A stretch of DNA of 64,000 nt from Sacculina carcini (lineage: Eukaryota > Arthropoda > Thecostraca > Sacculinidae), in assembly GCA_916048095.2 (NCBI GenBank), contig OU696570.1, forward strand, positions 657,501 to 721,500. Direction: 5' to 3'. This document shows, piece by piece, positions 47,047 through 58,980 of this stretch. Under the pieces are notes generated by a model, which was given only the letters and a program-made list of their open reading frames with translations, was not told where the DNA came from and ran no database searches. Made by a program: the position numbers and the translations under genes. How positions within the stretch are numbered: position 1 is the first letter of the stretch; every line of letters starts with the position of its first letter.

Positions 47047-47979
47047 TTATGAGGGTGTATCGGCAGAATGCCTGCTACTGTTCTGGTGGTGGTGTTGGTT
47101 CTGGTGGTGGTGTTGGTTCTGGTGGTGGTGTTGGTTCTGGTGGTGGTGTTGGTTCTGGTGTTTGTGGTGTTTGCGGTGATGGTGATGATGATTATGACGC
47201 CGCTCCGACTTGTGATGATGTGGGTCACGTGACCTGACACACAAACACACAAACACACGAGAACGTACACTATAGAACAGGAGTTCCTCACCAGGGGAGC
47301 TCGCATCTCCAAGGAGAACATATTTCAGCTTTACTTCATATTTTTTCCCCAGGAAATAAACTTGAGAACTTACTTAATTAAGGTTAATAAAACTTAAGGT
47401 TAAGAGCAGCTGCTATAGAAATACCTGAGGTAACAATGAATCTTCAGGATTCAATTCGTAGAAGAACCAAACACAAATGGAGGAAAAAACGCAGATATTT
47501 TTTGAACCAAGACTTCATAGACTTCAAGACTACAGGGGAAATTGCTATTGAAAGTCAGTGCATGATTCAGTCAAACATCGATATAAGACGAATCGATGAA
47601 GCTTGATAATCAGATGGGCGCGATAGAATCTCGGACCTAAATTATTTGAGGTTTCTATTAAAAATGTACAAACAAAAAGTAAAATTATAAATAAAAATAT
47701 ACTATATCATTGGTGTAAATAGTTTAAAATTATTTGTCTTACTACGAAACACGTGAATTCTGTATTATCGCTCAGCTCGAGGCTCAATAAAATATACAGT
47801 CAAGTCTTGGTATAATATGGATGGACGTTTGACTACCCAATGTGTGAGTGAGTGTGTGAGAGTGAGAGTGTGTGAGTGCACCTGTCCCGTTTGTTGTGAT
47901 GTTGTTGTTTGTACGTGTCAGCCGCGACGGAGTCTGTGACAGAATGATCGTGATGCCGCCGATCTGACGTCCTCCAACT

Positions 47980-48032
<53 letters not shown>

Positions 48033-48205
48033 CACTAGACTCATTCATTTGTTGTTTGTACGAGTTGAATCTGCATCATCTGGAGTGTTGTATTCCCGCT
48101 AACAAAGTGATTTGTAGCCGTCATTGAGATGACACATAATGTGTGTCTCGCTATGTGTTTGTAAGTATATCTGATATATCTATTAGTTTTCACACACACT
48201 GATAT

Positions 48206-48299
<94 letters not shown>

Positions 48300-51200
48300 C
48301 CTGTATACTGACACCCACCCACACACACACACACTAACACACACATAAAACAACACACACATTTATACCGTATACTGACACACACATGAATACTGACACA
48401 TTGACACACACACATGTACACTGACACACACACACACACACACACACACATCATGATACACTGACACACAAATGTATACTCACACACATGACACACATGA
48501 CACACAAATGTATACTCACACACATGACACACAAACACACACTGTATACTGACACACATGACACACAAACATGACAGCAGTGCAGTGTGCCACACGTGTG
48601 AGGGATGCCAGAGCTGCAGACGCAGGTACAGACGATGTTGTTGTTTTCTCACCTGGCATCTCTACTAGTGGAGCCGGTTGATTGGCCGCTTTTCTCACCA
48701 CCTCCTCCTCCTGCACTAATGTTGACGGTCGTGACGTCATCGGCAGTTTTCGTCGGCGTTGCGCTAGGAGTTGCAGTGTTTGTATCGCCGGTGTGAGGCA
48801 GCGTGGCGGGTTTGGGGTCTTGGTCATGTCTCACACTTACACCTTCACTTACACCCTGCAACACACACACACACACACACACACACATAACTTTGTGCTT
48901 ATACATTATATTATGTGTATGTTATCATGTTAGTCTAGTGTTCAATTTGAAATAGTTGTCGTAAGCGTGCTAGTCGAGGAGTTATGTCGAGATCTGTGGT
49001 TCTCGCGGTCCCTGGATTCTGAAAGATACGATGAAAAAGATAATAATACAACCGATTAAATAACAAAACCTTTTCTAATTAAATATTCATTCATACAGCT
49101 TACACTCTCCTCGAATTTATTTCCCGGAACAATAGAAAGCGGAGCTGAAACATATGCGCTCATAGTTGTTTTCACAGGAACCAGGCTAGAACCCCCGGTT
49201 AAGATCCGCTGCAGCAGACAGATGGAGGGCAGGGTGTCACGTGCAGGCTCTCACCACTGGCGGATACAGAGGGGGAGTTCGGGAGGGGGGCTGAACCCCC
49301 CTAAATGTTTCCATCAACTCCTCATAACTAAGCGATCCACTAAAAGTGGTCAAGAAAAAGTATCTTTTTGTAGAATTAGTTGATATAAGCATTATCGCAA
49401 ATCATATTCGCGCATAATGCGTTTGTTAGATGTGTGTATATATAAATGAACATTTTTCAGCCCCCCAAAATAGCACTGTGGATCCGTCATTGACTCTCAC
49501 CGGAACGTCCGAGACGGCTGGCTGATCTTGCGACTGTTTCTTGATGGCGTGCTTGTAGAGCTTGTACAATTTACGCTGGTCAAACTCGGTGAACTTGGAC
49601 ACAAACGACCACAAGTGACTGCATGCCAACACACAAACACACACACAAACACATAGTAAAATGAAAATGAAACTGTTAAATAATTGCTTGTATACTGGTG
49701 TGTCTTGTTGACATGTAGATGTCTGAAAGAAGCCTTTAACCTAAAATATATCGTTTGTGTGTTTATATCAACACAAACACACATATACACATACACACAC
49801 ATACACATGTTCCATTAAACTGTATGTGGATATGTCTGCTATAATTAAAAATCGTGTGTGATTGCTTTCACCAGTTGATTCTGAGAGAACAAATCACTGA
49901 CTGATACCAGCTAGTGGTTTTGAATGCACGACATGTGCGGTGAGTGAGTGAGTGTGTTAGTTAGTGAGAGACTGAGTGAGTGAGAGACTGAGTGAGTGAA
50001 TGAGTGAGTGAGTGAGTGAGAGAGTGAGTGAGTGAGTGAGTGAGAGAGTGAGTGAGTGAGTGAGAGAGTGAGTGAGTGAGTGAGAGAGTGAGTGAGAGAG
50101 TGAGAGAGTGAGTGAATGAGTGAGTGTGTGAGTTAGTGAGATAGTTAGTGAGTGAGAGACTGAGTGAGTGAGTGAGTGAGTGAGTGAGAGAGTGGGTGAG
50201 TGAATGAGTGAGTGAGTGACTGAGTGTGTGAATTAGTGAGAGAGTGAGTGAGTGTGTGAGTGAATGAAGAGGGGAGGGAAAAACCAGTTCACCGAGTTTT
50301 ATTATTATAATTATTTATTTACTATTTATTATTATTCCAGACATATTTTATTGGCCAATGTGGCAACACAAAACAACGGTGAGATCTGTAGTACAATAAA
50401 GAATACACTTGACATGAGAACACGAAATATGTAAGTAACAGACAAAAGTACAATTGTGGAAAGATGCAAGTAAATATAGTAAGAAATAAGTAACATATCG
50501 CGCGCGTTAAGTAATAGAATATGCCTGGAATAAAAAATGAAAAATAAATGAGCAGGGGAGGGAGGGGTGGGGAGGGATGATGGGGGGGGGGCACGTGCCT
50601 GCGCCAGCGCTTCACTTTGTCGGTGAGTTGGAACTCGAGGAGGCAGCGGTCGATATGCGCGCCGATCTTGATCAGGCAGTGTCTCGTGTGATTCAACTGG
50701 TCCACGTCGGACAAGTTGGGATCAGGACTGTCCAGAGCCTTCAACGACCGCTTCACAGGACGCATCTTCTCCTTGCACTGACACACACACACACACACAC
50801 ACACGAACGATAAAGACGACCCAAAAACCCACTGCCTTGTACGAGACATTTGAACCAGCACGTGAACACAACATCAACTTGAGACGAACAAGACCGCTTG
50901 AACTGCCGAAAATATCCACGGAAGCAGCTCGCAAACGTATAAACTATGAAGCGGCCAAAATTTTGTAATATATATTTGAACGATAAATGCTGCCATGTTT
51001 GTGTATGTGTATGTATGTATTTGTGTGTATGTTCATACATGTATGTATGTGTGTATTTATATATATGTATGTTAGTATAATTTATGTATATATTGCAATG
51101 AAAAGCGCGTGCCCAGCGATTGCAATAAAGCATTGATTGATTGATTGACATACACACAAATTTGTTGCGTGTTAGATAAATATGTTGTATTATCTGATGT

Positions 51201-51428
51201 AGCCGCGTAGTCGTTGTCTTAATCATTGTCTGTTTGTACCATATTCTACATCAATCATGTTCGTCTATGAGCTTGCTCGATGATGCACATTTCTGCCATT
51301 TTATAACTTGTTTATATTGGTATGAAATGATTGTGTTGTGAAAAATGTGGCAATAAACTGAACAAAGAAACATAACACACAAACACACATTACATCACTG
51401 TGGTGTAATCACCTACCGTGTATTAGAG

Positions 51429-51462
<34 letters not shown>

Positions 51463-54400
51463 GTATGTATGTAACGATGTGAGCGTGAATGTGTGTGGAA
51501 GCGAATCGTTTGTCAGCGCCAGCTCGTAGAGATGTTGACATAGCACACAGAGACAGAGAGTGAGAGAGAGAGAGAGAGAGGCACGAGGCCAGTACCTGCA
51601 GGAAGACATCGGGAGGCAGTTCGCTGGTCTCACTCACATCCGCCGCTGCCGCCGCCGCTTTCTCCGCCTCGCACGAGACCGGCGCGTGGCTGGCCGTGTA
51701 ATGCATCGGCTTGTCGGACAGTGTGGCACGCTGTCTGCCTGCTGAGCGGTTGGATTTCTCGCCAACGCGGTCGTTGGCGGCGGTGTCCGAGGAATCCTCC
51801 TCTTCGTCCTCGATGATCTCCTTGGAGACAGCCTTCTTGGAGTTGCGTCCACCACCAGAAGTCAGCGAGCGTTTCTGGCGGGACTTGCTCGTGACAGCTG
51901 CGGAGGCGGAAGATGTATTAGCAGCAGCATCACCACTCTTGGCTCCGTTCTGCTGCGATGACTTCTTCAACGCCTGAACACACACACACACACATACACA
52001 CACACACATACATATCAGCTGTTTGAATTTCACCACTCCAGCAGAAATAATGATTTTGCCAAACGCCGCCGGCACTGGTAACTGCTAACACACACACACA
52101 CACGTGTACGCGCGTAGATGTCACCTTGAGCAGATATTCGACGCGAGCTTGCAGATGTTTGGCTTGTGGTCGCGAGCCGGCCGCAGGAGGAAGCAACTTG
52201 GAGTCCAGCTTCAACTGCGGCTCGAGTTTGATCGACTCCCACGCGCCAACACCGTGCTCATACACGCCTCGTAACAAACGACTGTCCTCGTCTCGCCCCC
52301 ACCCCACCTCCCACTGTACCCCTCTCACGTGCACGCTGAAATAACACCAACAGTCAAGCATACACACGCACACATACACAAACTTGAGCCAATCGATACA
52401 TAACACTTATAACTATAAGGAAAATATAAGGAAAGTATAAGGAAAGTATAAGCTAGACACCCAGGCAACACAGTCAATGTCTCCACACTGAAATAAACCA
52501 CGGGAACAAGTGAAACATAAGAGCGAAACACACTAACACACACATACACACACTCAAACATACTAACACACACACACACACACAGAGAGAATAGAGACAC
52601 TTGATAATTTGTACGGCAAAACATATAAGAACGACTAAACCATAATGTAAGTGGAAACCGAGCCAAAAAACCAGCCAAGCCTTTAATAGACAACGACATC
52701 AGCTGTCAGTTTAGGAGCGAGATTGAGTGTGTGAGTGCGTTAGAGAGAGAGAGAGAGAGAAGGCAGAAAAATGAGAAAAAGAGTGTGTGAGAGGTAGAGT
52801 GTGAGAGGTAAAGAGTGTGACAGAGGTAGAGAGAGAGGTAGAGTGTGAGAGGTAAAGAGTGTGACAGAGGTAGAGTGTGAGAGAGGTAGAGTGTGAGAGG
52901 TAAAGAGTGTGACAGAGGTAGAGAGAGAGGTAGAGTGTGAGAGGTAAAGAGTGTGACAGAGGTAGAGAGAGAGGTAGAGTGTGAGAGGTAAAGAGTGTGA
53001 CAGAGGTAGAGAGAGAGGTAGAGTGTGAGAGGTAAAGAGTGTGACAGAGGTAGAGAGAGAGGTAGAGTGTGAGAGGTAAAGAGTGTGACAGAGGTAGAGT
53101 GTGAGAGAGGTAGAGTGTGAGAGGTAAAGAGTGTGACAGAGGTAGAGAGAGAGGTAGAGTGTGAGAGGTAAAGAGTGTGACAGAGGTAGAGAGAGAGGTA
53201 GAGAGTGAGAGGTAGAGAGTGTGTGAGAGGTAGAGAGTGTGTGAGAGGTAGAGAGAGAGGTAGAGAGTGAGAGGTAGAGAGTGTGTGAGAGGTAGAGAGT
53301 GTGTGAGAGGTAGAGAGAGAGGTAGAGAGTGAGAGGTAGAGAGTGTGAGAGAGGTAGAGTGTGTGAGAGGTAGAGTGTGAGAGAGAGAGGTAGTGTGAGA
53401 GAGAGACCCACTTGTCGTCCAGAGTCCAGTATTTTCTACGTTCGCTGTCAGCCGGCATGATAACGTGCAGCCAGTGCAGTTCATCTAGCATTTGCATCAC
53501 AGGCCGGGCATACACTGTCACTCCGGATAGTCGGAATGAAGCGGCACCACCAGCTCCACCGCCGGAACCCGCGCCGGACTTTTTCCGGCCCGACTCGGCT
53601 CCGTTGTGATCTGGCGCAGCGTTGTGGTCGCCGGCAGCAATACACTGGCGACATCGCGTCAGGATGATGTCGGCCAGCCGCCGCAGATCCGCCGGCGACT
53701 TCTCCTGCAACTCGGCCTCCACGGCTATGGTGTCCAGCCGCTCCAGCGGACATCCAAACCGACGCATCGTCTTGAAAAAACGACGCACCTACACACACAC
53801 ACACACACGCACGCTTGTGATGCATAGTCGCTGAATTTGATTTACATTAGGCGTTCGCTTTGACTTTGAGCCAATTATATATGTATGCGTGTGTATGCAT
53901 TCATATGTGCGTGTATGTTATGTATATAGTGAAATCTGGTTTCAGAAGCCTGAGCTCAACAGATATGTGTCATTTATGTAATGTTTAGTATTGTGTTGCC
54001 TGTTTATATGTGGCGAGGATGGTAAATAATTGGGCAGTACTTCACACACACACACACACATTCGTGTCTCCTCAAATCATTCGATTGCAGAGATGTTTGT
54101 TCAAGTGGGATAAAAACACAAGCCCTTACATCACCAAATCATTCCACTATTGTATCATACCCCCTTGTAATTATATTTTTCTAACTGCACCGCTGTAACT
54201 GAGCCTTTCAACCTGACATTCCTATAACTGTACTACCACACAGCTAACAGACTGTATCATGCATGCGTTCATATGTGCGTCTGTCTGTCTGTCTGCATGA
54301 TTGCTTGCCACAACACACACGCGCACACGCACACACGTGCATACGCACAAGGTATGCAGATTGAAGATGATATGTCATCGAGGAATGTTGGCGATACGGT

Positions 54401-54757
54401 GCGTGTGTACTATATATATACATACATATTCAAAACACACACACAAGTCAATATATCGGCGTCAAAAGTGTAAGGGCACGTGGACAAAACGTGTGTGTGT
54501 GTGTGTTTGTGTGTGTCTGCGTGTGTATGAGAGAAACGAAAAGCTGACGAGAAATGGTCAGCACATCGACACACTGACACACACACACACACACACACAC
54601 ACAGACGGAAGAGGACACACACACACACACACACAGATGTTCACATACCATCACGAACACGCTTGCATTTATCACAACACTAGCGATATTCACGTACTGT
54701 GTGATCTATGATAATGTGAGCTCCACTCATATGTTCCAGCACACACACACACACACA

Positions 54758-54802
<45 letters not shown>

Positions 54803-55688
54803 ACACTGAAACACACACACACACACACACACTATCTATATATCAGTGCCAGTACAGCAATGATCAGTATTTATTATACTTTATTTTATTCCCGGATGAT
54901 TTACTGCGTTTCGGCTTGGGCCTGCACTCGGCCGTCATTTGGAAGACAAATTTCTAAATTACAAAACAAGTTTATGCGCTGTATGTTCTTTCTGAAAAAA
55001 TTTGATAGCACTGCAGAATTGTATATCACACACAAAATACTAAAATTTGAATATGTGCACAAGTATTTCACACTGTTTACTATTTATAAACATTTTAGGC
55101 GATGTCTCTTTTTACATTACGTAGAAAATAATAGAAACAGGAGCGCTTACAGGGACTTGGTGTGTCCTGTGTTTAGAACGACACTTCAAAAATAGCGTCT
55201 TTTGTTTTGGTCCAAATACATTCAACACACTTCCTTCGGAGTTTAATAGCTTGCTGAATTCAAGCCTTTCAACATTTAAGATCAACATAAAAAACATTTC
55301 TTTTTGAAACAAAGAAATGAAACCAATGTTACTTAAACACTTTCATGTTTGTTGTCTGCATTGAAGTAACACTTGGCGTATACTATTCTCATATATTCCG
55401 CTGTTTCCCCCTCGTGTCGATTGTTGAAATGGTTCAGTGTGTCAATCTTGTGTTATTGTCTGCTGACAGTGTTGACATTCTTGCAGTATCGTGCGTGCAA
55501 ATTGTGAAAATGTTGTAGAAGATCATATTTTTGTAACTGTCATTTACCTTTTGCAAATTGTATGTGTTCATCTAAGAGCTTTGGCTCGATTAACTCTTGC
55601 CAATATTGCTATGAAATTTGTTTTTCTCATGTATCTGTATACCCGTATGGCAATACACGTTTACTTACTTACACACACACACACACAC

Positions 55689-55766
<78 letters not shown>

Positions 55767-56923
55767 CAACCAACATAAAACGGTACAAAAATACTTGCAA
55801 AACTACACAAGAATTTCACAAATTATGACCGAAAACACAATTAGCAATGAAATATCAAATTATTTTTCATTTGTTTAATAATTTTGATAGTTTAGTTCAT
55901 AATAATTATACGGTTGTATTTGATATTGCTTTTATCTAGCCGTTTTTATTCCCTGGCGTTCATCTTTTGTTTCCTGTGCTTCTTTCTTGCTTCAGCTTAT
56001 ATCTTCCATTACCATCATTCCACTTTTCATATTCCATCGCTATCAGTAGCGCGGCCAGCATTTTCCGGGGGTGGGGGACAGAGTAAAAAGATACGGGGCC
56101 TGGTGAAACATGAGGAAAGATGATGAAACATGAGGAAAAATGAGGAAAGATGATGAAAGATGAGGAAAGACGAGAAAAGATGAGGAAAGATGAAGAAAGA
56201 TGAGGAAAGATGAAGAAAGATGAGGAAAGATGAGGAAAGATGAAGAAAGATGAGGAAAGATGAAGAAAGATGAGGAAAGATGAGGAAAGATGAGGAAAGA
56301 TGAGGAAACATGAGGTGAACTACACTCGCCAAATGCTCATGGTCAGGATTTATTTGAGGGATATTAGCCCGTCAAAAACACGGCCTCTGATTTGCTTTCA
56401 TGACCCTGACTAGATGGACAATTACCTCGGCGTTGGTGAAGCCCTTGACACGATCACTGCCTGCACGACTCCGCTTGCCGGCAGGTCCCACATCATCATC
56501 TTCTTCATCACCATCCAAGTCTTCATCATGACTGACATCATCCTGATGACCTTGTGCGTCATGATCCTGATCACGTCTCCTCTTGCGAGATCGTGAACTC
56601 TTCCCGTCACCTCCAACGTCACCCGTCGAGGAATTGGTGTTCTAAACACACACACACACACACATACACACAGGCAAGCACTCATTTGGTATATATTTGG
56701 CAAAATCACGTGGTTTCGATTGTAAAGCCACTTGTTCTGATAAAATAACAATATCGGCTTTTCGGTAATTTATCAAGTGAAAACAGGTAAATTATCAAGT
56801 AAAATATATCATTCTTGAGTCAAGCGACCTATCCAATGTGTGCAAGTGCGCTTATCTGTTTGAGTAACGTTTAGTTGAGGAATGACACACACACACACAC
56901 ACACTCACACAGACATACACATG

Positions 56924-56959
<36 letters not shown>

Positions 56960-58534
56960 AACACACTCACACATGACACATACACTAGACACACACATAC
57001 ACAAGCATACACACACAGACATACACACACACATGACACACAGACATACCTACACATGACACACACATACACAGACACACACACACACACACATAAACAC
57101 GACACACAGACATACATACACATGGCACACTCACGTGCACGGTCTTGCGGGAGCGAGGAGGCAGGTAGAGATCGGCCATCTCCTGTTGTTTCTGCTCCTC
57201 CTCAATTTTGGCGCGCATATCCACCGGAATAATGTCATCCTGACACACACACATATGTATGTATATGTGTTTCAGTGTGTGTGTGTGTGAAATTTGTAAA
57301 TTTAGGTTTATTGCCACTCACACAAAAAATGCAATTAACAAGACAATACAAAAACATCAATGGGTACCAGTTGGTCGAGTTATAGCTCTTGCACGAACAT
57401 TATACGAGCATAAATTGGACTATATGATTGTGTATGGTTCAATAGTGTTAACACATTCAAACAGACAATCAAACATTGTGTGTGTGTATGTATGTAAGAG
57501 TATGTGCGTGTGTCAGTGTGTGTGTGTGTGCGTATGAGGGAATGTGTGTGTATATACGTTGCAATTCTCACCCAGTCCTTGTCATTGTCGGCTGCACTGG
57601 TCGTGTGAGAATTTTGCTGCGTGGACTTCTGGCCGACCGCCGCTGCTGCAGTGCTGGAGGTCAATGACCCGGTGCCGCAGAGTTCACTGACCTCGTCCTC
57701 GTCGACATGGAAGCTGGCCACCTTGAAGGCAGACAGCAGGTCGTTGGTGGGCGCCGAGGGAGTCTCCTCCTCGCGAGTTTCTGCTCGCTGCAGTATCAGG
57801 TCAATATCGCACTGATACACACACACACACACACACACACATTTGCTTGGTTAAAGGTTAAAGGCCTCAAGTGACAGTTGCTACACGGGAAGAAGCCGAA
57901 GCTTATGAACACACACAGGTGTGCCCCGTGCAGCTCGCTGTCACCGCAGAACCGACCCTCTCCACGCTATGACGCCACAAGGACGTAAGACGTATTAGAG
58001 AGGGCCACCTCCCCAGAATGCATGACACAAAACATGACTGATATCTGGTACCATCATATACTGCTGGGTGGACAGGGACTGTTGGATTATAGAATTCGCC
58101 CAATGAAATTCTCCTCCACCGGGTTTCGAACCACGGACCTCCCGCTTGTGAGGCGGGTGTGCTACCACTACACCATTGTTGCGTATGGATACATGTGCAT
58201 ATATGCTGTGTATATGTATGTGTATATCTGTATATGCAAATGCATGAATAAATAAGTGTATTTATTGATGTCCTTCTGTCCGAGTTATAATATCACACAG
58301 GTTAGGCACTGGTTTGGTCTGAATCCTGAAACACGTGTTCATATGAGCAGACGCTTGAAGAAGCGGCATGAGATTAGCAGCACGAGACACACAAACACGA
58401 GCAGAAGAGAGCAGAACGGCCGCTCACCGTCGGCTCATCCTCTTCTGTCTCGTCCTTACTGAACAACTCCTCGGCGCCAAACTTGATGATGGCATTCAAC
58501 TCGTCCTTACTGAACGGCGTGTTCCCCGATGAAC
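47047..58534 (-). CDS. CHD1: Chromodomain-helicase-DNA-binding protein 1, C-terminal 12 exons (5' part outside visible exons)
   Basis: Exons on the minus strand are 58534-58428, 57811-57572, 57239-57135, 56641-56426, 53788-53412, 52335-52125, 51973-51596, 50777-50599, 49618-49501, 48855-48653, 47977-47882 and 47233-47047; phases join to 804 residues. Residues 1-150 are the post-helicase segment ([47 protein letters not shown]). An acidic/KRRR linker follows, then the SANT-SLIDE DNA-binding unit at about 216-418 ([39 protein letters not shown]), a Ser/Lys-rich linker, and the CHCT domain at 545-643 ([36 protein letters not shown]). The tail is His-rich with HHHQNQ repeats. CHD1 is a nuclear nucleosome-spacing ATPase linked to transcription. 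The chromodomains and ATPase are not found between 58535 and 64000. The exon ending at 50599 needs a GC donor. Confidence 0.93.
47080..47165 (-). repeat. 18-bp minisatellite coding for HHHQNQ in the last CHD1 exon
   Basis: Four to five copies of an 18-bp unit (plus strand GGTGGTGGTGTTGGTTCT) lie inside the coding exon and add six residues per unit without breaking the frame. Vertebrate CHD1 also ends in a His-rich tail, so the composition is familial while the exact tandem repeat is local. Confidence 0.9.
47278..47412. mobile_element. hAT-type MITE (135 bp), family 4, perfect 8-bp target duplication
   Basis: The ends are CAGGAGTTCCTCACC and GGTTAAGAGCAGCTG (10 of 15 complementary), flanked by identical CTATAGAA octamers at 47270-47277 and 47413-47420. 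It lies in the last CHD1 intron, 45 bases upstream of the terminal exon's first base. Confidence 0.85.
48224..48297. repeat. (AT)n microsatellite
   Basis: 74 bp of alternating A and T in a CHD1 intron, next to (CA)n on its left. Confidence 0.95.
49255..49492. mobile_element. hAT-type MITE, family 3, inserted exactly at a CHD1 splice donor
   Basis: A 238-bp element with ends CACTGGCGGATACAGAG and GTGGATCCGTCATTG, flanked by GCTCTCAC (49247-49254) and ACTCTCAC (49493-49500), 7 of 8 identical. The right-hand octamer read on the minus strand is GTGAGAGT, the first eight bases of the CHD1 intron after the exon ending at 49501. The left-hand octamer is therefore a second copy of that donor, GTGAGAGC, on the far side of the element. 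Confidence 0.92.
49939..50270. repeat. (GTGA)n-type tandem array in a CHD1 intron
   Basis: Tetranucleotide GTGA/GAGA repeats with longer sub-periods of the type GTGAGTGAGTGAGTGAGAGA. It lies in the intron between the exons ending at 50599 and starting at 49618. Confidence 0.9.
51080..51360. repeat. Two LINE/SINE-like 3' tails in a CHD1 intron
   Basis: AAAAGCGCGTGCCCAGCG then CAATAAAGCATTGATTGATTG (51101-51148), and GTGGCAATAAACTGAAC (51349-51365) after a TTGTACCATATT...TATTGG stretch, look like 3' ends of retroposons with short tandem tails. No coding part is attached. Confidence 0.4.
52735..53405. repeat. GA-rich minisatellite with higher-order units in a CHD1 intron
   Basis: Built from GAGGTAGAG and AAAGAGTGTGACA words combined into longer units that repeat several times. 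It begins seven bases inside the intron that follows the exon ending at 53412. Its minus-strand frames (Leu/Ser/Thr/His repeats) stay open for over 200 codons but are repeat artefacts. Confidence 0.9.
54743..54832. repeat. (CA)n microsatellite block
   Basis: Interrupted CA run in a CHD1 intron, directly upstream of a LINE fragment that may have been inserted next to it. Confidence 0.9.
54838..55672 (+). pseudogene. Non-LTR retrotransposon (LINE) 3' fragment: end of reverse transcriptase ORF plus 3' UTR
   Basis: The plus strand encodes the region after the LINE reverse transcriptase palm ([33 protein letters not shown]), ending at a stop at 55193-55195. The next frame continues with [16 protein letters not shown] and STFKIN, the usual C-terminal block, so a frameshift has occurred. 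A 3' UTR of about 360 bases runs to GGCAATACACGTTTACTTAC at about 55672, followed by CA and TA repeats. It lies in the CHD1 intron between exons 4 and 5, antisense to the gene. 5' truncation is typical of such copies. Confidence 0.8.
55693..55765. repeat. (AT)n microsatellite
   Basis: 73 bp of alternating AT directly after (CA)n at the 3' end of the LINE fragment. Confidence 0.95.
56105..56312. repeat. 10-bp GATGAGGAAA-type tandem array in a CHD1 intron
   Basis: About 20 copies of GATGAGGAAA/GATGAAGAAA, about 110 bases downstream (in gene direction) of the exon ending at 56426. Purine-rich on the plus strand and therefore pyrimidine-rich in the CHD1 transcript. Confidence 0.9.
57858..58176 (-). 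mobile_element. tRNA-Val-derived SINE, copy 2
   Basis: The reverse complement of this region aligns with 44603-44940 from the tRNA head to the tail with scattered substitutions. Box A (TGGTGTAGTGG), the CTCACAA anticodon loop and box B (GGTTCGAAACC) are intact. The first few bases of the head are missing (it begins AATGGTGTAG). The tail is GGCCTTTAACCTTTAACC, that is, two CCTTTAA units. It sits in the first visible CHD1 intron, in the same direction as CHD1. Confidence 0.9.
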
Positions 58535-58571
58535 CTATCACACACACACACACTCATTTAAATTACTAGAA

Positions 58572-58849
58572 CATGGGGTTCCGGAACCGAGGGTTCTGGA
58601 GGAGCCTGGTTCCTACGAGGTGCGAATAAAAATGCTATTTTGAACCAAACATATTTTTGTTTATACATACGAATTATTTTTCAAAGGAAATTTGAGTTGT
58701 GTGAATGAGAATTCAATAAATGAAAAAGTTGCTATTACATTTTTTCGTATATTCACCCTTTTCACATTTGCTATCAAGAATCCAGGGATGCCAGAACTGA
58801 TTGCTGACTTGAAAAGGGTGTCAACACTAAAAAAGGTTGAGAACCACTG
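58572..58849. mobile_element. hAT-like MITE, family 5
   Basis: A 278-bp AT-rich element ending GGTTGAGAACCACTG with a decayed 5' end CATGGGGTTCCGGAACC. It is flanked by TACTAGAA (58564-58571) and GACAAGAA (58850-58857), 6 of 8 identical. No transposase. Confidence 0.65.
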
Positions 58850-58947
58850 GACAAGAACATACACACAGACATCGAGAAGCAGGCAGACAACAGAATATCA
58901 ACTGTTTGATCATGCGTGCAATATTGGCTGAGTCAGGCCTGAGAGAA

Positions 58948-58980
<33 letters not shown>

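Noticed and set aside
48999..49212. Possible further hAT element (TGTGGTTCTCGCGG ... GGTTAAGATCCGCTGC)
   Set aside because: The termini are only loosely complementary and no 8-bp duplication was found.
51080..51360. A full SINE
   Set aside because: Only tail-like 3' sequences are visible; no polymerase III head or shared body was found.
52706..53788. 360-codon minus-strand frame starting in CHD1 coding sequence
   Set aside because: Only the part from 53788 to 53412 is exon. After the GTGGGT donor it is GA-rich minisatellite read as Leu/Ser/Thr/His repeats, and the next CHD1 exon joins in phase from 52335.
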